Shown in pieces: positions 58,221 through 64,000 of a DNA stretch of 64,000 nt. The stretch lies in contig JAPNXP010000002.1 in NCBI GenBank assembly GCA_028753945.1, forward strand, positions 7,130,001 to 7,194,000, given 5' to 3'. The first letter of the stretch is position 1, and every line of letters starts with the position of its first letter. The notes under the pieces were generated by a model. That model saw only the letters and a list, made by a program, of their open reading frames with translations, did not search any database and had not been told where the DNA came from. The DNA is from Hexactinellida sp. DTS-2022. Its lineage: Eukaryota; Porifera; Hexactinellida. The position numbers and the translations under genes were made by a program.

Positions 58221-59160
58221 TTGGTATCCTTCCCAGGGGCTGTATCTTTCACAAACAAACAAATTATAATAATATATTAAGATTCAAAAAATTTTAAAAT
58301 ATTTTCGTCAAGGATTTTGAAATGAAGTGATGACAAAGCATTTCTCTAAAATTGGAAATATTGTCTGAAATAATGTACAAATATATGCACTTTATAACAT
58401 AATTAGATACAACCGTATTATTAGTTCTCATATACAAAAATTCAAAATATTCTGAATTATAGTTCTCAAGATAGAACAATTTGAAAAAATCATCAAATCT
58501 GTTTTCTTCGAAACAAGGATAATGCAATAATTAATATAAATTCCTTTGAAGCTGCACAACTTTATAATTTGATCACGAAATAAGGTTATCAAGTCATTAT
58601 ATTGTCAAACAATCAGCTGCACTGAAATTCCTCTGTCAAATTTTTGATTGACATTTTTCAAAAGAAGGTGGCAAGCAAGGGGCGGAAGTCACATTTATGA
58701 TGCATCATCATAATATAATTTGAAAAAAATTATTTTTTGATTGTAATCGATAGGGAATGAAAAATAATGTCTGAATCCGAGATTTTTTGCAATTTTGATA
58801 ATTATATCCACCAATATGTCACTGTTACAACGTGTAACAGCTGGGCCGTGTCATGTTAAGCCACCAAAGTTAAAATTTGGTGGCTTAAGAAAGATTTTTG
58901 GTGGATAACGCCACCAAACCACCTAATTTGTCGTACACTGGTTTGAACTATCACTAGTAATTGGACTCAATGACTGAACATAATAATGTGTGTTGTTTAT
59001 AAATATCATCAATGAGTATTATTTAGGTAATATCATACTATATAAGTAACCAGATCTAACAATGAATACCAAAATGGCTATACCTTATTAAGATGTGTTG
59101 TACGTATTTCTATGAATATAGTATGCAGAAATACAGTCATTGTTTTTTAAACGGCATGTT
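58221..59160. other. Intergenic with MITE scraps
   Basis: 58600-58850 is a diverged reverse-oriented piece of TTAA MITE family P1 (GTTACAACGTGTAAC, GGTGGCAAGCAAGG). 58856-58888 is a hairpin TTAAGCCACCAAA...TTTGGTGGCTTAA. No gene. Confidence 0.5.
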
Positions 59161-59164
59161 TGAA

Positions 59165-59325
59165 TTATTTGGCCCGTGTTGTGTTGGTCCGGCCGGACCA
59201 AATATTTCAGTTATATTTGGTCCTTGCGAGCAAATAGTTACCCGGACTAAATATTTCAGTAATCTTTGGTCCGGCTACATTTTGGTTCCTCCCCTGACCA
59301 AATATTTCGGTGTTTTGCAGACGCT
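59165..59325. repeat. Small dyad repeat (GGTCCGGCCGGACC)
   Basis: Three copies of GGACCAAATATTTCAGT / CCAAATATTTCGG in this stretch and a central TTGGTCCGGCCGGACCAA palindrome. A similar GTCCGGC..GCCGGAC dyad is in 2205-2245. It may be a very short MITE; it cuts into the 3' part of the 59330-59868 ORF. Confidence 0.5.
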
Positions 59326-59329
59326 GAGA

Positions 59330-59868
59330 TGGAGAAACATTTGCTAACCGAAGAGCCGAAGAGACTTTATGCCAGGGAAAATTTAGTAGAGTTATGAAAT
59401 TGTCAACCGGACAAGTATTGACTAATTCATTCCCTTCGAATTGACCAACCCAAGTAACACATGAATCTATCAGACGAAGTGGTGCAGGTGTGGCTTGAGT
59501 ATTATCATTGTTTGCCGATGCTTTAGAAGTTGCTAGCAACTGTTGAACAACAGGTAGAAGAACATTCGTAGAATAGTCCATGCTCTCTCCTGTCCAGCGA
59601 GTTGCAAAATCGAAGTCCTCACCTGTGTATTGGTGTTTTTGTATTTTTATCTCAAAACTTTCTTAATACCATTGAGCCAACAAGTTAGACATTTCATAGG
59701 TGGTTTCCAATTGATCTTCTTGAGCATACTCTGTTTAATAGGATGGGTAACGATCAGTTCTCCAATCGAATAAATACAAAATTTCATATCGCGTCGTATG
59801 TGAAGTTCCCGATGGAGATCACACAAAGGAATATTTGTTTTGATTGAGTTGATAATTAAACTTTTCAT
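59330..59868 (-). pseudogene. Unknown gene fragment next to integrase
   Basis: Two open blocks joined by a one-base shift near 59655. The first starts MKSLIINSIKTNIPLCDLHR and includes MKCLTCWLNGIKK. The second runs HQYTGEDFDFATRWTGESM, LRLIDSCVTWVGQFEGNELV and NTCPVDNFITLLNFPWHK, then degenerates where the dyad repeat begins. The CPVDNF block has the look of a conserved TE-associated gene but I cannot name it. It begins right after the integrase stop codon on the same strand. Confidence 0.4.
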
Positions 59869-61300
59869 TTAGTTGAGTTTATCAATCGTGTCTTGGCGGG
59901 TATGTCTAGGAGGTGATATCGTCGCAAATACCGTTTCTTCGGCGCCAATGGATAGTGTATCTTCAGTTTGTAAACTTTCGATAGTAGAGGTTTCTATTTC
60001 AGTAGATAAGCGCTGAGATCTTGTGGCTTGTTGGTCGGCAGAATCTATAGGAGTCAATCTTTTCAGGAGCATAACTTTGGATCTTTTCACGCGTTGGATG
60101 GATTTGTTACGATATATTTTGACTGTATTACGATTAAATTTATCAATTCTATAAGGACCAAGCCATTTATCATGAAATTTCGCTCCTTTCTTCTCTTGGT
60201 AGACATTTTCAATGAGGACTTCGTCTCTTTTATCCAGATTATTCTAGGTGATCGGGTTAAGATTCTTGTCATGGCGTCTCTTCATCAACTCCTTTGAGCG
60301 CAATAGAAGTTCGCCAGCACAACATGATCGTTAGCTTGTGCAACTTGCATGGACTGGATTAGTTCCGTTGTTGTATTTTCACTTGTGTTATTCCCCAGAG
60401 ACTGGGATTCTTCAATAGCCACATCAGGATGTAGCACTGCAAGATTTTCTGCCTCTATTGGTAAGAGAGGTTTACGTGACCCATGCATCAATTCGAATGC
60501 TGAGAATCCTGTTGTATCTCGGGGACTTATGTTAAGAGAAAAGGTGATTTCGTCAAGATATTGAGCCCAATTTTAATTCTTTTCATCCAACGATTTCACT
60601 AGGCATCTTTTGAGTGCTTTGTGGGCAGATTCAACTAACTCATTGGTTTGAGGGTGGTATGGGGGTGAGAAGATTAGCTTACAATCATAAGCATCATGCA
60701 GGGCTTTGGAAATTTTGTTTGTAAACTCAGTCCCGTTAACACAAATAATTTGTACAGGTGCTTCCTGTCTACAATAAATGGAGAATATCCCTTTTGCTAC
60801 CTCTTTCGCTTCCTTAGATTTAAGTGGGCGAGTTTCTAACCACTTAGTAAAGTGGTCCATCATAGTTAATGTATCCTTGTACCCTTCGCAATTCACAAGT
60901 GGGCCAGCACGGTCCATTCCTACACGAAACCACACCTTATTAATAACTGGGAGAGGTTGTAGTGGTATACTGGTAGCTCTCAGTGTAGGCTGTATCTTTT
61001 GACTGCGAATACAATTGTCCACGTAAGAACGAATTTGCTTTAGCATTCCAGGCCAAAAATACCTGGCTTTCGCGATATTATATGAGTAGTGTGCACATTG
61101 GTGTCCAACATTATCATGGATTTCTCTGAGAATACTTGGAAAATCATCAGTTTTGATTACAAGAAGTTGCTTGCCTTTAAAGAGCTTTACAAGCTTTTAA
61201 TTTCTAGCAATATATTTGGAGGCTCTCTTTCGTAAATTCCTCTTATGATCTTTCGTAAATCCATGGGGGTAGGAGTTGGTCATCAAGTATGACAATATAA
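59869..61300 (-). pseudogene. Gypsy/GIN-type integrase remnant
   Basis: In order: SKYELILSYLMTNSYPHGFT (about 61300), a stop, an HHCC-like zinc region (EIHDNVGHQC..., YFWPGM, DNCIRSQK; second Cys lost), the catalytic core with D in VGMDRAGPL, then CVNGTEF where the usual second Asp is absent, and E in YHPQTNELVESAH. After an in-frame stop near 60570 comes FSLNISPRDTTGFSAFELMH, then a frameshift near 60300, a GPY/F-type module (KFHDKWLGPYRIDKF, about 60155) and a Ser/Thr-rich tail ending 59869. No reverse transcriptase, RNase H or LTR was seen within 2.5 kb upstream, so this may be a stand-alone integrase gene (GIN or GINGER-like) or a truncated LTR element. Inactive. Confidence 0.8.
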
Positions 61301-62651
61301 GTTCATATTTGGAGGGGTCGATTGTTTTGAAGGTAGATGAGAATGTCAATGTAAAGTGTATATATTTTTTTGCATTTAGTTTCTACATTTTATAGTGAAT
61401 TTGAATTTAGATACATAATGTAACAAATGGTAATCAAAAACTGTATTTTATTTTGATACTTCATTTTTTGAGGTGACTAATTATTGCATCAATTATTACG
61501 TAAGTCTGGTATTAATTTTGCAATGTTCAAACTTCAAATGTTAATATAACTGTTGAACCAACACTTTCTTCGTGCTATTAGTGGAATGTAGTAATTTGTA
61601 CGCAACTCATTTGTATTACAAATGAATTTCATGAACTTTCTGGAATTAAATCTATCAGAAGGAAATAGAAATATCATAGTTTGATCTCATGTAGGCTTAA
61701 ATCTTTTCGTATGTACAGTACAACTGTTTTTGTCAAAAAATAAATAACCTCAGTTATCCGGACTGTAGATTTACTAGATTATCCGAACTTGTTTGAGTGG
61801 TCCCAAAGAGTCTTGGATAATCGAGGTTACACTAAATGAGTAACTTTCCTGCATAAATCACAATGAAGTATTGGTTACTCACTAAAAGATAATTTGTACC
61901 ATAGCATTCTAAAGCTATGTTTGTACATTCAAAAAGTAATCTTTTGTTGTATGAAATATAGAGATAACCTATTAGAATATATATGAAAGTAGAGTGAGAA
62001 AAGAAATCAAAGAAGTGTACATAAATGTTATAGAAAGGGGGGTCAATCGCAATACCCGATTTACCAACCTTCCAAAAAACTTTTTGTGACCCTAACTAGC
62101 TCCGTATTCAAATTGATCATATATGGCATAAAATGTGCCCATTTTTGATTATTTAGAAAATTTACCACTATAGAACTATAAACTCTAGAGCTTAGCATTG
62201 GATTTTTAATTACATCGTTAAATATTACATAGTCATATTCAGAATAATGAATCCATTATCCCAGGGTTCGGAAATTATGTTTCACTATTACCCATTTCAG
62301 TGCACAGCACATCACTGTTACCCCGAATCCAGTAACTAAATTGATAAACACAAAGAAGAAGCTGTTAACAACCATATTCCCTATAAGGTTTTGCTTTTCA
62401 TCTGAGTATCGGACCATTTTTCCCTGCAAGTTTAAGTCGTTGATACAAAAAAAGGGCCTAATTGGATTTGATCCAAACCTCACCAAAGTTAGTCTATCAA
62501 TGGATATATAATATATAAAAAATTTGGAGAGGGCTTTTTTGCAATTGATTTTTACATGACGAATATTCTCTGCGTAGTCAACTTAAGAGAACATTATTTC
62601 TTTAGCAAATCTCCTTATTTTTTTATTCACTCAAACTTGTAATACAATATA
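61301..62651. other. Intergenic
   Basis: 61715-61835 carries pogo-like words (TACAGTACAACTG, CAGTTATCCGGACTG, TTGGATAATCGAGGTTACAC) of a decayed element. The 62256-62486 minus frame has no domain. No reverse transcriptase found. Confidence 0.45.
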
Positions 62652-62720
62652 CAGTCGACTCCGCTTAATTGGGTCACATCGGGACCAGGTCATTTTGACC
62701 CGAATAAGGCACAGTGGGCA
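62652..62720. mobile_element. pogo-like fragment, family G end
   Basis: TA then CAGTCGACTCCGCTTAATTG, as at the ends of 40657-41203; breaks down within ~60 bp. Confidence 0.6.
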
Positions 62721-62938
62721 TTTCAGGGGGGGTAAGTGGAAATAGGAAAACTATGCTAGATACACTCAAAAATAGTATTATTGACATATAGGTTATCTAC
62801 CCTTCTAAATAGTTTTTTTTTGATTAAAAAATTATCATCCCCCTCATTAATTAATTATGACGTCATTGGAATTCTTTCATTGGCTAATTCAATAAGCAAC
62901 TCCATAAAAAGAATTATACAATGTAGTAACAAAATATC

Positions 62939-64000
62939 TCATCTAGATATGCAAGTTAGAAATGAGAAAAGCGATTCATGTTCAAAATGAGAAATGCTAT
63001 CTCCAATAACGTGCAGACATGTAGGATCTGATACAACACATTTTTTACACTTTGTCACTTTTCTAAAAGTGATCAAAATATGATCGCTGTTACACAATAG
63101 ACGTATAAATATGTCACGCGTGTTAGTAGAGAAAGAAAAAAAATTCGCTAGGTGCTCGCGATATTTTCTTATCAATTTGTTGCAAACCTCAACAGCCTCT
63201 TCTGAAAAATCTTTCATTCCATGACAATTGTTACATGATCGAATGAGCTCTGAACAATGAGCTAATAATTTGTGCAGAGAGGGTGTAATATTTGCCCATG
63301 GGAAATGAATTACGATGGATTCGTATGTTTCCTTGCACAAAACGTCAAGCCTTTCGGTGTTTATTTCTCTGTCACTGTTATAGAGACGTAATATCACTGA
63401 GAGGTTTGTGTGAATCATTTTCAGATTATGATGATGTTCTGAGGGTATTAAAGAGTTTACCCAGAAAAGAAATTCGTTCTTATCCAGAAAACAAAGACGA
63501 GCATTATTCCCAGTGGATGTTGTGCCACCATCACTACTGGGCTGTTCAATCTTCATGCCTCTCTTTTCCATCAATAAACTGGAAGTAAACTTCATGGATT
63601 TCTTTATTCCAATTGATGATGGTGACTATTTCCTTGATCCAGATTGCAAGTGGTAGACTAGTATCATAAACATCTAAAAACGCAGGTATAAGCATGTAAT
63701 GGCGATGCACAAATTATATCTATATCTGATACAGGTTCGTGTGTTAATCCAAAATGATCATTGGAAGCTAGAGATAGAAATTCTTCCTTGTTAACAGAAT
63801 CAAATATTTCATTAGCAGCAGAAATTGATCGATTTATAGGAAAACCTTCTCTGATTAGTTCAAGATCATGTAACTGTTTGAAGGTAGCTGTACAAAGCTG
63901 ACAAGGATCTCCGCCTGCTCCAGATAGTATTCCAGCCATTTTGCCATCAAACATGCTTCTAACCAGTTTGACTTTTACAATCCCTTGTGGTAAAGTTAAC
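62939..64000 (-). pseudogene. RAG1/Transib-superfamily transposase, better preserved, cut by window edge
   Basis: From the edge it reads LTLPQGIVKVKLVRSMFDGK. D708 counterpart in MFDGKM (codon 63948-63946); CQLC zinc pair (63903-63892, RAG1 CTLC) followed by TAT; SDIDIICASPLHAYTCVF. After a frameshift near 63665 and a TAG (Trp to stop, about 63640) comes a 218-codon run with GGTTSTGNNAR and LIPSEHHHNL (RAG1 has GNFAR and LIPSEERHEAL), SLHKLLAH (both His kept) and DFSEEAVEVCNKLIRKYREH with the E962 counterpart intact (63190-63188), then CKKC in a degraded tail. The first catalytic Asp would lie beyond 64000. Only two disabling changes are visible over ~340 codons, fewer than in the 43072 copy. 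Confidence 0.9.

Noticed and set aside
63292-63588. 98-codon plus-strand ORF
   Set aside because: Complement of the RAG1-like core; the minus frame explains the coding signal.

Overview
The window looks like AT-rich intergenic DNA from an invertebrate animal. There is no prokaryotic gene layout and no multi-exon host gene I can defend. Nearly every long reading frame belongs to a DNA transposon or a gene resembling one, and the space between is filled with non-autonomous elements (MITEs), foldbacks and short satellite arrays. The phylum cannot be fixed from this sequence; cnidarian, mollusc, annelid and other invertebrates all remain possible. All family assignments are by eye and from memory, without database searches.

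Layout. 1-9690: satellite array, several MITEs, and a decayed copy of a widespread unclassified transposon-like gene (4440-5620, minus). 9691-17510: one ~115-bp satellite array split in two by a P-element-like transposon (10511-16755) with 32-bp inverted ends and a 7-bp target duplication. It carries a THAP-domain transposase and has itself been hit by a pogo-like MITE (which contains a TTAA-flanked MITE), a ~530-bp palindrome and another TTAA-flanked MITE. 17511-29144: repeats, a small RAG1-like fragment (23506-23845, minus) and a Tigger-like element with a nested MITE. 29145-33434: a GC-richer, frameshifted gene of ~1400 codons with zinc-binding, PIN/FEN-like and CXC-type segments. 33777-42655: MITEs and a second copy of the transposon-like gene (37620-39304). 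43072-45366: a broken RAG1/Transib-type transposase, the most interesting locus. 45966-48090 and 57232-58220: small unidentified ORF groups, one including a 2A-like motif and a 56-residue C2H2 protein. 49864-55745: nested MITEs and a fourth satellite array. 59330-61300: remnant of a GIN/gypsy-type integrase gene and a neighbouring unknown ORF. 62939-64000: a better preserved RAG1-like copy running off the right edge.

Main result. Three copies of one RAG1-like transposase family lie in 41 kb. Between them they show the counterparts of RAG1's three catalytic acids, its CxxC and HxxxxH zinc ligands, and a cysteine/histidine tail like that reported for ProtoRAG proteins. All three are broken, and no RAG2-like gene or RAG-type terminal repeats were found in the window. 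A second result is that the nested insertions are readable: target duplications and empty sites show the order in which the elements arrived.
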